Positions 15,426-24,486 of a DNA stretch of 64,000 nt are shown one piece after another; positions within the stretch are counted from its first letter, which is position 1; the number at the start of each line of letters is the position of its first letter. Position numbers and translations under genes: made by a program. The notes beneath the pieces are model-generated. The model did not search any database and was not told the origin of the DNA. It saw only the letters and a program-made list of their open reading frames with translations. Source of the stretch: Thermohalobaculum sp951813525 (GTDB lineage Bacteria; Pseudomonadota; Alphaproteobacteria; Rhodobacterales; Rhodobacteraceae); NCBI GenBank assembly GCA_951813525.2, contig CATOTJ020000001.1, positions 806,001 through 870,000 of the forward strand, written 5' to 3'.

Positions 15426-16820
15426 GTGACGGAACTCGACCCTTGTGACCTGCTGGTGGTGGGTGGCGGCAACGCCGCACTGTGCGCTGCAATCTCAGCG
15501 GCAGAGCGGGGCCTGAAGGTCACGATTTGCGAGGCTGCTCCAATAGGGTTTCGCGGCGGCAATTCCCGCCATGTCCGGAATTTCCGGGCGGCGCATGACG
15601 CGCCGACCGAAGTGCTGACCGACAGTTACCCAACAGATGAATATTTCGATGACTTGATGCGGGTGACCGCAGGCAAAACCAATGAACGCCTGGCCAGGAT
15701 TGCAATCGCCGAAAGCGCCCATATCGAGCGCTGGATGCGCGAGCGAAGCGTCCGCTTCCAGCCCGCGCTTGGCGGCACGTTGTCGTTGGGCCGAACCAAT
15801 CCGTTCTTCCTGGGGGGCGGGAAAGCTCTTCTGAATGCGCTTTACCGCCGGGCCGAACAGTTCGGCGTGAAAGTTCACTATGATACGGAAGTCACGGGAC
15901 TGGTGATTGAAGATGGCGCCTTTATCGCGGCGCATCTGAATCACCGTGGCTTTGCGGCGCGCATTCGCGCCCGCGGCCTGGCGGCGGCGGCAGGTGGGTT
16001 TCAAGCAAATCTGGATTGGCTGGAAGAAGCCTGGGGACCGGCCGCGCGCAACTTTACGGTACGAGGCACCAGATACGCCCAAGGAACGCTTTTGCGGTCG
16101 TTGCTGGATCACGGCGTCGAGCGCGTGGCCGAGGCCGATCAGTGCCACGCAATTGCCCTGGACGCCCGGGCACCGAAATTCGATGCCGGCATTGTCAGCC
16201 GCGTGGATTCTGTCCCCTTCTCGGTCATGGTCAACACGCGAGCCGAGCGATTCTATGATGAGGGCGAGGATTTCTGGCCAAAACGATACGCCATCTGGGG
16301 CCGGTTGATTGCAAAACAGCCCGGTCAGATCGCCTATTCGATCATCGACAACAAGGCATTGAAGCTTTTCATGCCCTCGCTGTTTCAACCGGAACAGGCC
16401 GACACGATCGAAGCGTTGGCCGGGAAGTTGGGACTGGAGCCATCGGCGCTTTCAAAAACGATCGCCAATTACAATACTGCCTGTACCGGGGGCGAATTCG
16501 ACACGACGGTTCATGACGGCTGCCGGACCAAGGGCCTGGCGCCCGAAAAATCCAACTGGGCCCGCCCGATCGATCAGCCGCCATTCTACGCCTGGCCGAT
16601 GGTACCCGGAATAACCTTTACCTATATGGGCGTCGCCGTTGACGAAAACGCCCGGGTCCAGATGGCCGATGGCCGCCCCGCGGCCAATATCTGGGCAGCG
16701 GGCGAGATCATGGCCGGTAACGTGCTGGGCCAGGGCTATCTGGCAGGGATCGGCATTACGATCGGCTCGGTCTTTGGCAGAAGGGCGGGTGAAGCCGCTG
16801 CTCGGACCTTGCAAAACTGA
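15426..16820 (+). CDS. tcuA: FAD-dependent tricarballylate dehydrogenase
   Basis: A 464-residue flavoprotein of the fumarate reductase/succinate dehydrogenase flavoprotein class. The N-terminal dinucleotide motif is VVGGGNAALCAAISAAERG, with GGNSRHVRNFR near residue 45 in the flavin region. The C-terminus has the FAD-closing motif GEIMAGNVLGQGYLAGIGITIGSVFGR. TcuA oxidises tricarballylate to cis-aconitate in Salmonella. It starts with GTG. The tcuB gene follows after 37 bp, completing the usual pair; no tcuC transporter or tcuR regulator is adjacent. The substrate could be a related tricarboxylate. Confidence 0.88.
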   Translation: MTELDPCDLLVVGGGNAALCAAISAAERGLKVTICEAAPIGFRGGNSRHVRNFRAAHDAPTEVLTDSYPTDEYFDDLMRVTAGKTNERLARIAIAESAHIERWMRERSVRFQPALGGTLSLGRTNPFFLGGGKALLNALYRRAEQFGVKVHYDTEVTGLVIEDGAFIAAHLNHRGFAARIRARGLAAAAGGFQANLDWLEEAWGPAARNFTVRGTRYAQGTLLRSLLDHGVERVAEADQCHAIALDARAPKFDAGIVSRVDSVPFSVMVNTRAERFYDEGEDFWPKRYAIWGRLIAKQPGQIAYSIIDNKALKLFMPSLFQPEQADTIEALAGKLGLEPSALSKTIANYNTACTGGEFDTTVHDGCRTKGLAPEKSNWARPIDQPPFYAWPMVPGITFTYMGVAVDENARVQMADGRPAANIWAAGEIMAGNVLGQGYLAGIGITIGSVFGRRAGEAAARTLQN

Positions 16821-16857
16821 CTGCTACCACACTTCTCCACCACCACTGGACAAGACA

Positions 16858-17955
16858 ATGCTCGACGCCGCACCCGAAACAGACATCCAACGCGAGGCGC
16901 GCCGCGCGATGGAGATCTGCAATGCCTGCCGATATTGCGAGAGCTATTGCCCGGTCTTTCCGGCGATGTTCGCGCGCCGAGACTTTCCGGCGCCGGATCT
17001 CGCCCATCTGGCCAATCTTTGCCACAACTGCAAGGGCTGTTGGCACGCTTGCCAGTACGCTCCGCCGCACGAATTTGGTCTGAATCTGCCTGCAACACTG
17101 GCGAAGGTCCGCACACAAAGTTATGCTGATTATGCCTTTCCGAAGGCGGCGGGGCGTCTCTTCCAGCACAACGGCCTCTTCGTATCGATGGCCATCGCCG
17201 TCTCGCTGGCCGCCGTTCTCATCGCGTCCATGTTGCTGATCGACTCGGACACGATGACCGAAACTCATCGCGGGGAGGGCGCCTTTTACGCCGTCATCCC
17301 GCACAATACGATGGTCTGGCTCGGCGGGATCAGCTTTGGCTGGGCCATCATCGCCATGATTGCCGGCGTCTCGGGTTATTGGCGCGCCACGGCTGGCGGC
17401 AGGCCGGGCTGGGCCGCGGTCCGCGCAGCGATCGCCGATGCTGCCACGACTCGCCATCTTGGGTCGCGTGGCGGCGGGTGCAACGATCTGGACGCAGGGT
17501 TCAGTCACGCACGCCGCCATGCGCACCTGGCCACAATGTGGGGATTTCTGCTGTGCTTCGCGGCAACCTGCCTGGGGACGGTCTTGGACTATGCCCTGGG
17601 TTGGCAGGCCCCATACTCCTGGTATTCGGCGCCGGTTGTGACCGGAACAATCGGCGGGGTCGCGCTGATGGGCGGCACCGCCGGGCTGTTTGCGATCAAA
17701 CTTCGCACCGATCCGGAACCTGAGGCACGCGAGCTTTGGGGAATGGATACTGGCCTTTTAGCCCTGTTGTTTTTCACCGCGGCGACGGGGCTTGCACTGC
17801 TGTTTTGGCGGCACACTTCCGCGATGGCCTGGCTGCTTGCCGTTCACCTCGGTTTCGTGCTGGCGCTGTTTGTGACATTGCCCTACGGCAAGATGGTCCA
17901 TGGGCTGTACCGGATGGCGGCGTTGATCCGCTTTCATGCTGAGCAGGATCGATAG
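16858..17955 (+). CDS. tcuB: tricarballylate utilisation Fe-S/haem membrane protein (CitB/CobZ-like)
   Basis: A 365-residue protein. The N-terminus carries two ferredoxin-like cysteine clusters: CNACRYCESYCPVFP and CHNCKGCWHACQY. The remaining ~250 residues contain about six hydrophobic spans with histidines likely to bind haem. TcuB takes electrons from reduced TcuA FADH2 and passes them to the membrane quinone pool. It is co-transcribed with tcuA. The ATG at 16858 keeps the first cysteine cluster at residue ~20 as in relatives. Confidence 0.9.
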   Translation: MLDAAPETDIQREARRAMEICNACRYCESYCPVFPAMFARRDFPAPDLAHLANLCHNCKGCWHACQYAPPHEFGLNLPATLAKVRTQSYADYAFPKAAGRLFQHNGLFVSMAIAVSLAAVLIASMLLIDSDTMTETHRGEGAFYAVIPHNTMVWLGGISFGWAIIAMIAGVSGYWRATAGGRPGWAAVRAAIADAATTRHLGSRGGGCNDLDAGFSHARRHAHLATMWGFLLCFAATCLGTVLDYALGWQAPYSWYSAPVVTGTIGGVALMGGTAGLFAIKLRTDPEPEARELWGMDTGLLALLFFTAATGLALLFWRHTSAMAWLLAVHLGFVLALFVTLPYGKMVHGLYRMAALIRFHAEQDR

Positions 17956-17987
17956 GATACTGATCTTGGGCCGCGCCCTAAGAAAAA

Positions 17988-18009
17988 AGCCCGGGCCAAA
18001 GCCCGGGCT
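17988..18009 (-). terminator. terminator of glnK-amtB
   Basis: AGCCCGGGCC/GCCCGGGCT stem; on the minus strand it is followed by TTTTTTC. It lies 54 bp beyond the amtB stop and also separates the convergent tcuB. Confidence 0.85.
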
Positions 18010-18062
18010 GAAGTTCGGAGGACAGAGCGACAAGCACGTCCTCCTCTGGGGTTCGTATGGCC

Positions 18063-19487
18063 TCAGATCGTTTGCGATCCTTTGCCGAATTCGGGATAGG
18101 CTTCCATGCCCAGCTCGGTCGTATCCAGCCCGTTGATCTCGGCTTCCTCATCGACCCGCAGGCCCATGACTGCCTTCAGGATCATCCAGACGATGATCGA
18201 CGCCACGAACACGAACGCTCCGATCAGGGCGATACCGTAAAGCTGGACCATCAGTTGCTCCATGAAACTGCGGGCAACCGCCTCACCGGCTTCGTTCTTG
18301 TATTCTGTGCGTGTATTGAACGCGACGGCGATTGTGCCCCAAATCCCGGCGATCAGGTGGACCGGGATCGCCCCAACCACATCGTCGATCTTGAGCTTGT
18401 CCAAGATCGGCACAAATATGACCACGATCAAGCCGCCGACGGCCCCGATCAGGGCCGACGCGCCCAAGGTCGGCGCCAGCGGTTCAGCCGTGATCGCGAC
18501 AAGACCGGCCAGTGCCCCGTTCAGAACCATCGTCAGATCGATTTTACCGTACATGATCTGGGTCAGAACCATTGCAACTACCGCACCGGCAGCGGCAGCG
18601 GTATTAGTGTTGGCGAAGATCATGGCCACAGCATCGGCATCGGTGACAGATCCCATCGCCAGTTGCGATCCACCGTTGAAGCCAAACCAGCCCATCCACA
18701 GGATGAACGTGCCCAGCGTTGCCAGCGGCAGGTTCGACCCCGGCATCGGATTGACGCGGCCGTTCTTGTATTTACCGGCCCGCGCGCCCAACACGATCGC
18801 ACCAGCCAAAGCAGCCCATCCACCGGCAGCGTGCACCAGTGTCGATCCTGCAAAGTCCGAGAAACCGGCGGCTGCCAGGTGGCCAGCGCCCCACTGCCAG
18901 CTTGCCTCGATCGGATAGATCACGCCGGTCAGGAAAACCGTGAAGATAAAGAACGGCCACAGTTTGATGCGTTCGGCCAAGGTGCCCGAGACGATCGACG
19001 CCGTCGCAGCGCAAAACATCAGCTGAAAGAAGAAATCGGACCCCGGGGAGTATCCATCCGCCGCCTTGACCGCCGAGACCATCTTACCGTCGACCTCGAT
19101 CATAGGTTTGATGTCTTTGGCCGAGAACAGGTTGCCCAGCCAGCCATCGACCAGCCAGAGCGATTTTTCACCCTCCTCCAGCGACGTGCCCCAATTGCCG
19201 GGATACATCAGATTGTAGCCGATCAACCAGAAAACCAGCGCCGCGATCGAGAAGAGGCCGATATTCTTGGTGAGCTGGGTCGTCACGTTCTTGGATCGGA
19301 CAAGGCCCGCTTCCAGCATCGCAAAGCCCGCAGCCATCCACATCACCAGGAAACCGCCGATCAGGAAGAGCAATGTGTTGAAGATGAAGACGCTGTCAGC
19401 GGGCACTGCGCCTGCGTCCTGCGCCATTGCCGAAGTGCCCACAAGCATCACGCTGGCCGCACCGACGAAAAGTAGCTTCTTATTCAT
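18063..19487 (-). CDS. amtB: ammonium transporter
   Basis: A 474-residue Amt/Rh channel. It has a signal peptide (KLLFVGAASVMLVGTSAMAQ) and about eleven membrane spans. Recognisable segments are FAMLEAGLVRSKN, VHAAGGWAALAGAIVLG (pore histidine region) and VHLIAGIWGTIAVAF (second pore histidine). A loop of about 50 residues near residue 120 (KSLWLVDGWLGNLFSAKD) resembles the longer alphaproteobacterial AmtB forms. It transports ammonium at low nitrogen and is blocked by GlnK, encoded directly upstream in the same operon. Start at 19487; the preceding GGGGATCCC is a weak ribosome site. Confidence 0.95.
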   Translation of the reverse strand: MNKKLLFVGAASVMLVGTSAMAQDAGAVPADSVFIFNTLLFLIGGFLVMWMAAGFAMLEAGLVRSKNVTTQLTKNIGLFSIAALVFWLIGYNLMYPGNWGTSLEEGEKSLWLVDGWLGNLFSAKDIKPMIEVDGKMVSAVKAADGYSPGSDFFFQLMFCAATASIVSGTLAERIKLWPFFIFTVFLTGVIYPIEASWQWGAGHLAAAGFSDFAGSTLVHAAGGWAALAGAIVLGARAGKYKNGRVNPMPGSNLPLATLGTFILWMGWFGFNGGSQLAMGSVTDADAVAMIFANTNTAAAAGAVVAMVLTQIMYGKIDLTMVLNGALAGLVAITAEPLAPTLGASALIGAVGGLIVVIFVPILDKLKIDDVVGAIPVHLIAGIWGTIAVAFNTRTEYKNEAGEAVARSFMEQLMVQLYGIALIGAFVFVASIIVWMILKAVMGLRVDEEAEINGLDTTELGMEAYPEFGKGSQTI

Positions 19488-19524
19488 AGGGGATCCCCTG
19501 TACGTTCGTTTCTGTGTTTGGATG

Positions 19525-19863
19525 TCACAATGCGTCGGCGTCGCGCTCGCCGGTTCGGACCCGCAGCGCCTGCTCGACATTCACGACAAAGATTTTTCCG
19601 TCGCCAATCTTGCCGGTTTGTGCAGTTTGGACGATCGCATCGACGACGCCGTCCACCTGATCGTCCGGCAGAACGATCTCGAGCTTTAGCTTAGGCACGA
19701 AATTCACGGTATATTCGGCACCACGATAGATTTCGGTGTGTCCCGATTGACGGCCAAAGCCTTTGATTTCCGATACCATCAAGCCTTGAACGCCAAGCTG
19801 GGATAAGGTGCTTCGCACGGTTTCCAGCTTGAACGGCTTAATGACGGCGATGATCATCTTCAT
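19525..19863 (-). CDS. glnK: P-II nitrogen regulatory protein
   Basis: A 112-residue P-II protein: MKMIIAVIKPFKLETVRSTL at the start, the T-loop GHTEIYRGAEYTVNFVPKLKLE with the uridylylation Tyr51, and the B-loop TGKIGDGKIFV. It senses 2-oxoglutarate and ATP/ADP and, when deuridylylated, plugs AmtB. It is the first gene of the glnK-amtB operon (37-bp gap) and lies under a sigma54-like promoter, consistent with induction on nitrogen limitation. Confidence 0.95.
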   Translation of the reverse strand: MKMIIAVIKPFKLETVRSTLSQLGVQGLMVSEIKGFGRQSGHTEIYRGAEYTVNFVPKLKLEIVLPDDQVDGVVDAIVQTAQTGKIGDGKIFVVNVEQALRVRTGERDADAL

Positions 19864-19913
19864 GGGTGTCCCCCCGAGTTGTAGTGCTCGCACTGATGCG
19901 TTGCCCAACGAGG

Positions 19914-19929
19914 TACAAGAACCGTGCCA
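19914..19929 (-). promoter_or_regulatory. sigma54-like promoter of glnK-amtB
   Basis: Read on the minus strand the site is TGGCACGGTTCTTGTA. The consensus is TGGCAC-N5-TTGCA, and only the C of the -12 GC is replaced by T. It sits ~50 bp before the glnK ATG. I see no clean NtrC dyad upstream. Confidence 0.6.
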
Positions 19930-20174
19930 TATTAGTAGGCAACAATAATTACCTCATATATTCAATATTTTAAGGATTTTTTAGGACATTTTTCTAAGCT
20001 CGCTCCCCATCAATGATGGGTAATTTTTAAGCAAAAATTTGAGTTGCATGTTTTATAGGCGTATTTCACGCACTGCAAAGCCGCTACCCTTTGCCGGCCA
20101 GCAGTCACACAGAAATCGACGCCGCGGTAAATCTGTGCATCATCCCCTGCAGGACGACTGAGGGCCCGCTTGCC
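19930..20174. other. AT-rich intergenic region glnK/pncB
   Basis: Divergent control region of 245 bp beyond the sigma54-like site. The strongly AT-rich stretch 19940-20055 contrasts with the neighbours. It contains an inverted repeat CCCAT-CAATG-ATGGG (20006-20020) followed by TAATTTTTA. No gene was recognised. Confidence 0.5.
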
Positions 20175-21464
20175 ATGACCGACATCGCGACACGCGTCTA
20201 TAACCACAATTTCAAGATCGACCCGATCGTGCGCTCGGTCATCGACACAGATTTCTACAAGCTGCTGATGGCGCAAAGCATCCTGCGCCATAACCCCGGC
20301 ACCAACGTCACGTTCAGCCTGATCAATCGATCAAAGAACGTGCCATTGGCCCGCCTGATCGATGAAGGAGAGTTGCGCGAGCATCTGGATCATATTCGAA
20401 CGCTATCGCTCAGCCGCGGCGAGGATACCTGGCTGCGTGGCAACACTTTCTATGGCAAGCGTTTCATGTTCGAAAACGACTTCATCGAATGGCTGACCAA
20501 TTTTCGCTTTCCTGCGTACCATCTGGAACGTCGCGGCGATCAGTACGAACTGACCTTCGAAGGCCGCTGGATCGAAACCATGATGTGGGAAATCCCTGCA
20601 TTGGCAGTCATCATGGAACTGCGCGCCCGCGCTGTCTTGCGCGACATGGGCCGGTTCGAACTTCAGGTGCTATATGCCCGCGCGATGACCCGGGTTTGGC
20701 AGAAGGTCGAGGAGTTGCGGGGCCTCGACGGCTTGCGCATCGCCGATTTCGGCACAAGACGGCGCCATGGATATCTTTGGCAGGACTGGTGCGTGCAGGC
20801 GATGATCGAAGGGTTGGGTGACCAGTTTACCGGAACATCGAATTGCCTGATCGCCATGCGCCGCGAAGTCGAAGCGGTCGGCACCAATGCCCACGAACTA
20901 CCCATGGTTCACGCGGCATTGGCCGACGATGATGCCGATCTTGCCGTCGCCCCCTATCAGGTGCTGCAAAAGTGGCAGAAGGATTATGCAGGCAACTTGC
21001 TGATCGTTCTGCCGGACACCTACGGCACCCGCGCGTTCCTGGAAAACGCGCCTGACTGGGTCGATAACTGGACCGGGGTCCGCATCGACAGCGGTGATCC
21101 GGCAGCGACCGGCGAATATGTCATCGACTGGTGGAAGCGCCGTGGTCAGGACCCCGTCGAAAAGCTGATGATCTTTTCTGATGGTCTCGACACTGCCGAA
21201 ATCACCCGTCTTCATAACCAGTTCGCTGGCCGTGTCGGCCTCGGCTTTGGTTGGGGCACGTTGTTGACGAACGACTTTTACGGCCTTTCTGGCAATCGCC
21301 TCGATCCGTTCTCGTTGGTCTGCAAGGTCATCTCTGCCGACGGTCGACCGACCGTAAAGCTTTCGGACAATCCCTCGAAGGCTATGGGGCCGCAAAGCGA
21401 GGTCGACCGCTACAAGCGTGTCTTCGAAATCGGTGCACAAGAGGCGGTCGCGGTAAGGGTATAG
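20175..21464 (+). CDS. pncB: nicotinate phosphoribosyltransferase
   Basis: A 429-residue NAPRTase. It joins nicotinate and PRPP for NAD salvage. Visible motifs are SVIDTDFYKLLMAQSILRH near the start, FGTRRRHGYLWQDWCV with GTSNCLIA, GVRIDSGDPAATGEY (phosphate-binding region) and FGWGTLLTNDFYG. The ATG at 20175 is preceded by GAGGGCCCG; the open frame begins further upstream but without similarity to the family. The gene is followed by a strong hairpin. Confidence 0.93.
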   Translation: MTDIATRVYNHNFKIDPIVRSVIDTDFYKLLMAQSILRHNPGTNVTFSLINRSKNVPLARLIDEGELREHLDHIRTLSLSRGEDTWLRGNTFYGKRFMFENDFIEWLTNFRFPAYHLERRGDQYELTFEGRWIETMMWEIPALAVIMELRARAVLRDMGRFELQVLYARAMTRVWQKVEELRGLDGLRIADFGTRRRHGYLWQDWCVQAMIEGLGDQFTGTSNCLIAMRREVEAVGTNAHELPMVHAALADDDADLAVAPYQVLQKWQKDYAGNLLIVLPDTYGTRAFLENAPDWVDNWTGVRIDSGDPAATGEYVIDWWKRRGQDPVEKLMIFSDGLDTAEITRLHNQFAGRVGLGFGWGTLLTNDFYGLSGNRLDPFSLVCKVISADGRPTVKLSDNPSKAMGPQSEVDRYKRVFEIGAQEAVAVRV

Positions 21465-21483
21465 GCCCCCGGTTTCGGGGGCC
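21464..21483 (+). terminator. terminator of pncB
   Basis: GGCCCCC and GGGGGCC pair around GGTTTC. The stem starts at the stop codon and lies between convergent genes. No T-run follows. Confidence 0.6.
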
Positions 21484-21518
21484 TGGACCATCTCTAGGCC
21501 GCCGGAGCAAAGTCTCGC

Positions 21519-22703
21519 CTATCCTTTCGGCAAACGTGACCGCAGCCGCTCCCACCGCTCCCAAATCTGCGTTTCACAGATGAAAAGCGCCGCGCATCCC
21601 GACAAAAGGAGCGCCCCGTTGGGTGCGGGTTCGATGCTTCCGGCATAGGTACTTCCGGTTTCGGGATCGATCAGTTTTCCGTCAGACCAACCGTCGCGAC
21701 CGCGGCGCAGTCCCGTTACCATTTGACCACCAACTTTGACGTATTCGGCGCTGGCCGGATCCAAGGCCCAAACAATTCTGCCGCAGGTCAGCGCCGGGTC
21801 ATCGGCGCAAGGTTCGAACTGCACGAGAAAACCGAGCCCGGGGGTCGCATAAACACCGTGCATCCCATCGGCGCGCGCTTCGCCGGACGGCATCAGCAAT
21901 GCCGCAGCCAGGGTAAGTGCCGCTGTCTTACCGCCTGATCGAGCCTTGCGTGCCACACGGGCATATCGTTCCAGATACTGTGGATGCTCTGTGCCCATCC
22001 AGCGGTCCCACCAACTGAAGTAGAGTCCGAAATTGTATCCGGCGACCGAGTGATGCAGATCGTGATGCGTCACTGTGGTCATCCAACCGAATAAAGGCGT
22101 GCCATCCCGCCGGGCAGGAAATATCTCGACCCCCGAATGGCCCAGCGCATTGCGCAGCATCATGTGCGACGTGAAAACAAGCAGCGCAATCGGAAGCATC
22201 GGTATCAACAGCAGAGCCACCGGCAGGAACACCGCATTTGCCAACGCCTCGCCAATGTCAAAAGTGTAGGACGTGAACGGCGTCGGGTTATACGACCGGT
22301 GATGCAGCCGGTGGAAACGGCGCAACATGCCCAACCGATGCAGCGCCCGGTGCACCCAATAGAAATAGGCGTCGTGCGCGACAATGATCAGAACCGTCGA
22401 TACCACCAGCCAGGTTGCGCCGTGATCGCCAATGGCGGGGTAAATTTGAAAGATGCCAGCCATGGCACCGGCGACGATCCCGGTCCCCGATAGGGCAAAG
22501 ATCAAAACCGTGCGCAGGCTGGCCAGGATCTCGCGCCTCATTTGGGCGCCCCCGGCGGTTTCGGCGCGGATTTTTCGGTGCCGCAAGCGCGCGGCCAGCG
22601 CCAGGTTAATCACCAGCCAGACGCCGCCAGCGCCAATAACATAGCGAAAGAAATCATGCGTAAGCGTTCCGAAGAATATCTCGGCCAGATTGAAATCGGT
22701 CAT
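21519..22703 (-). CDS. fatty acid hydroxylase fused to DUF2147
   Basis: A 394-residue two-part membrane protein. Residues ~20-240 form a sterol desaturase/fatty-acid hydroxylase domain with four spans and the di-iron histidine boxes: HDAYFYWVH (110-118), HRLHH (131-135) and HHDLHH (213-218). Residues ~260-278 (TAALTLAAALLMPSGEARA) look like an embedded signal peptide ending in a cleavage site. Residues 280-394 then match DUF2147 (GVYATPGLGFLVQFEPC, CGRIVWAL, and IDPETGSTYAGSI). DUF2147 is normally a separate exported protein. The frame is open through the junction. The ATG has no strong ribosome site. Confidence 0.75.
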   Translation of the reverse strand: MTDFNLAEIFFGTLTHDFFRYVIGAGGVWLVINLALAARLRHRKIRAETAGGAQMRREILASLRTVLIFALSGTGIVAGAMAGIFQIYPAIGDHGATWLVVSTVLIIVAHDAYFYWVHRALHRLGMLRRFHRLHHRSYNPTPFTSYTFDIGEALANAVFLPVALLLIPMLPIALLVFTSHMMLRNALGHSGVEIFPARRDGTPLFGWMTTVTHHDLHHSVAGYNFGLYFSWWDRWMGTEHPQYLERYARVARKARSGGKTAALTLAAALLMPSGEARADGMHGVYATPGLGFLVQFEPCADDPALTCGRIVWALDPASAEYVKVGGQMVTGLRRGRDGWSDGKLIDPETGSTYAGSIEPAPNGALLLSGCAALFICETQIWERWERLRSRLPKG

Positions 22704-22866
22704 CGGGTCCTCCGTGATTTGACGGGAACTCGATTGCGATTTCGCCGCACCGCAGCGCGCCGAATTTTGAAATCGGCCAGGATTTACGGAAATCGACGGG
22801 GAAATTTCACAGATCGGCGGGGCTTGAACGCTTGGGGCGCCGGGCGCGGCACCGGTTTCGGCGGGG

Positions 22867-23919
22867 CTAATCCGTGCTCTTACGATACGCCGTCGGATTC
22901 TGCCCTGTCTCGGCGCGAAAGGCCCTGTTAAAGGGGCCTAGCGACGCAAAGCCGGTTTCGTAGGCAATCTCCAGCACCGTTACCCCTTGGCGCGATGGAT
23001 CGCGCAGCGCTGCCTTGGCCGCAGCGATCCGGTATTCGTTCACATAGGTCGAAAAATTGCGAAAACCCAATTCCCGGTTGATCACGCCGCGCAACCGATG
23101 TTCCGGCACAGACAACTGACCAGACAGCGCGCCGATTGTCAGTCCTTCGGTCCGCCAAGCACCAGCACCCATCTCTTCCGTCAATCGACGAGCCAAATTG
23201 CTTTCTACCCCCAAGGCAGCGCGAGGCGTGTCAGCTGGGCCATCGGCGGCTTTCGGGATGTTGGCAGTATCCGGCCAAAGGGCATTGCCAGGCGACAATG
23301 ACCAAAGCCCATAGGACAGCGCCAAAATCAGGATCGACGCCGCCTGCAACGGAAAGACCTATTCCAGCACCCCGCCCGGCAACCAACCAAACGCCACAGT
23401 TGCCTCGACTGCAGTGATCGCCAGACCAAGCGCCACCATCGCGACGACGAAGGCCCGGCGAAATTTGCGCCGCGCTTCGACCAGATCGTCTGGCCCCGAG
23501 CGAATGGCGATCCAGAGGATGCCTACATAAAGTACGCCCGCAAGGGCTGCACGCACTACACCAGCGCCATCGACCGAGAGGCCGAGCCCCGCCGCGACGA
23601 CCGTGCAAACGGCCAAGCCCAGCCAAGGCCACCCCTCGAGCGGGTTGTCATGAAAGATTTCGAGCACGGACCAGGTGAACGCAAGCGGCGCCAGGATCGC
23701 CAGCAGGATCAAAACGGGCACGACCGGCGCGGCCAATGTGGCTGCGCTTGGCGCAGAAATCAGCAGATATCCGCAAACGGTCACGCCCAGCGCAGCAATA
23801 GCGACGCTCTTGCGCCGGTGTCCACCAGCCGCCAGCGGACGCAGGACCGCCAGTGCCGTGACACCGATTGCGGCCCCGCGCAAAAGTAGATCGATGTCCT
23901 GTATCAGCCCGTCTGCCAT
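22867..23919 (-). pseudogene. membrane-anchored AraC-family regulator interrupted by an amber stop
   Basis: One frame of 351 codons from the ATG at 23919 carries several hydrophobic spans (LLLRGAAIGVTALAVL, LLILLAILAPLAFTW region, and FVVAMVALGLAITAVEATVAF), then an in-frame TAG at 23359-23361 (codon 187). Beyond it the same frame continues VFPLQAASILILALSYGLWSL, a further membrane span, and a C-terminal AraC HTH: LSVPEHRLRGVINRELGF and VTVLEIAYETGFASLGPFNRAFRAETGQNPTAYR. The pieces match the layout of 7TM-AraC regulators, so one nonsense mutation or amber readthrough is implied. TTG at 23349 could restart the second part. It is divergent from paaI. Confidence 0.7.
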
Positions 23920-24024
23920 TTCGCCGGCCAGTATGCGCCTGCGCTGCGCCTTGGCAAAGCCCACTCTCTTGCCGGAGGCGGTCAAAACCGATACCCGGAT
24001 GGGCAACGAAAGAGGGAGCAGATC

Positions 24025-24486
24025 TTGCAAATCACCCCACAGGAACGTGCTGAACGAAGTGCCGCAGCGATGTGGGAAACGGACCAGGCTTCGAAATGGC
24101 TGGGCATGCGGCTTGACCAGATCGAGCCGGGGCGATCCGTCATGTCGTTCGAGGTTCAATCGCACCACTGCAACGGTCACCTGATCTGCCATGGAGGTTA
24201 TATCTTCACGCTGGCCGACAGCGCGTTCGCGTTCGCCTGCAACAGCTATAACCGCGTGACGCTGGCGCACCAAAACTCCATCACCTTTTGCGCCCCGGGC
24301 CAAAAGGGGGATCGTTTGACCGCAACGGCAACCGAAGTCGTGCGCCAAGGCCGGTCCGGCGTCTATGATGTGACCGTGACCAATCAGGACGGGACCGTGA
24401 TCGCCGTGATGCGTGGAAATTCACGCACGATCAAAGGGCAGAATTTCGAGGAATTACAGGAAATTCAGGAGGAAACCGATGGCTGA
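24025..24486 (+). CDS. paaI: hotdog-fold thioesterase, PaaI type
   Basis: A 153-residue hotdog protein with HGGYIFTLADSAFAFACNSYN, the PaaI active-site segment, and LAHQNSITFCAPGQKGDRL. PaaI hydrolyses hydroxyphenylacetyl-CoA derivatives and protects CoA pools during phenylacetate degradation. The start is TTG at 24025, supported by AGAGGGAGCAG; this gives the usual length. The 3' end overlaps the thiolase gene by 8 bp. Confidence 0.88.
   Translation: MQITPQERAERSAAAMWETDQASKWLGMRLDQIEPGRSVMSFEVQSHHCNGHLICHGGYIFTLADSAFAFACNSYNRVTLAHQNSITFCAPGQKGDRLTATATEVVRQGRSGVYDVTVTNQDGTVIAVMRGNSRTIKGQNFEELQEIQEETDG

Noticed and set aside
20006..20020. Terminator in the glnK/pncB gap
   Set aside because: CCCAT-CAATG-ATGGG is followed by a T-rich stretch but no plus-strand gene lies upstream, so it has nothing to terminate; kept as a note in the intergenic entry.
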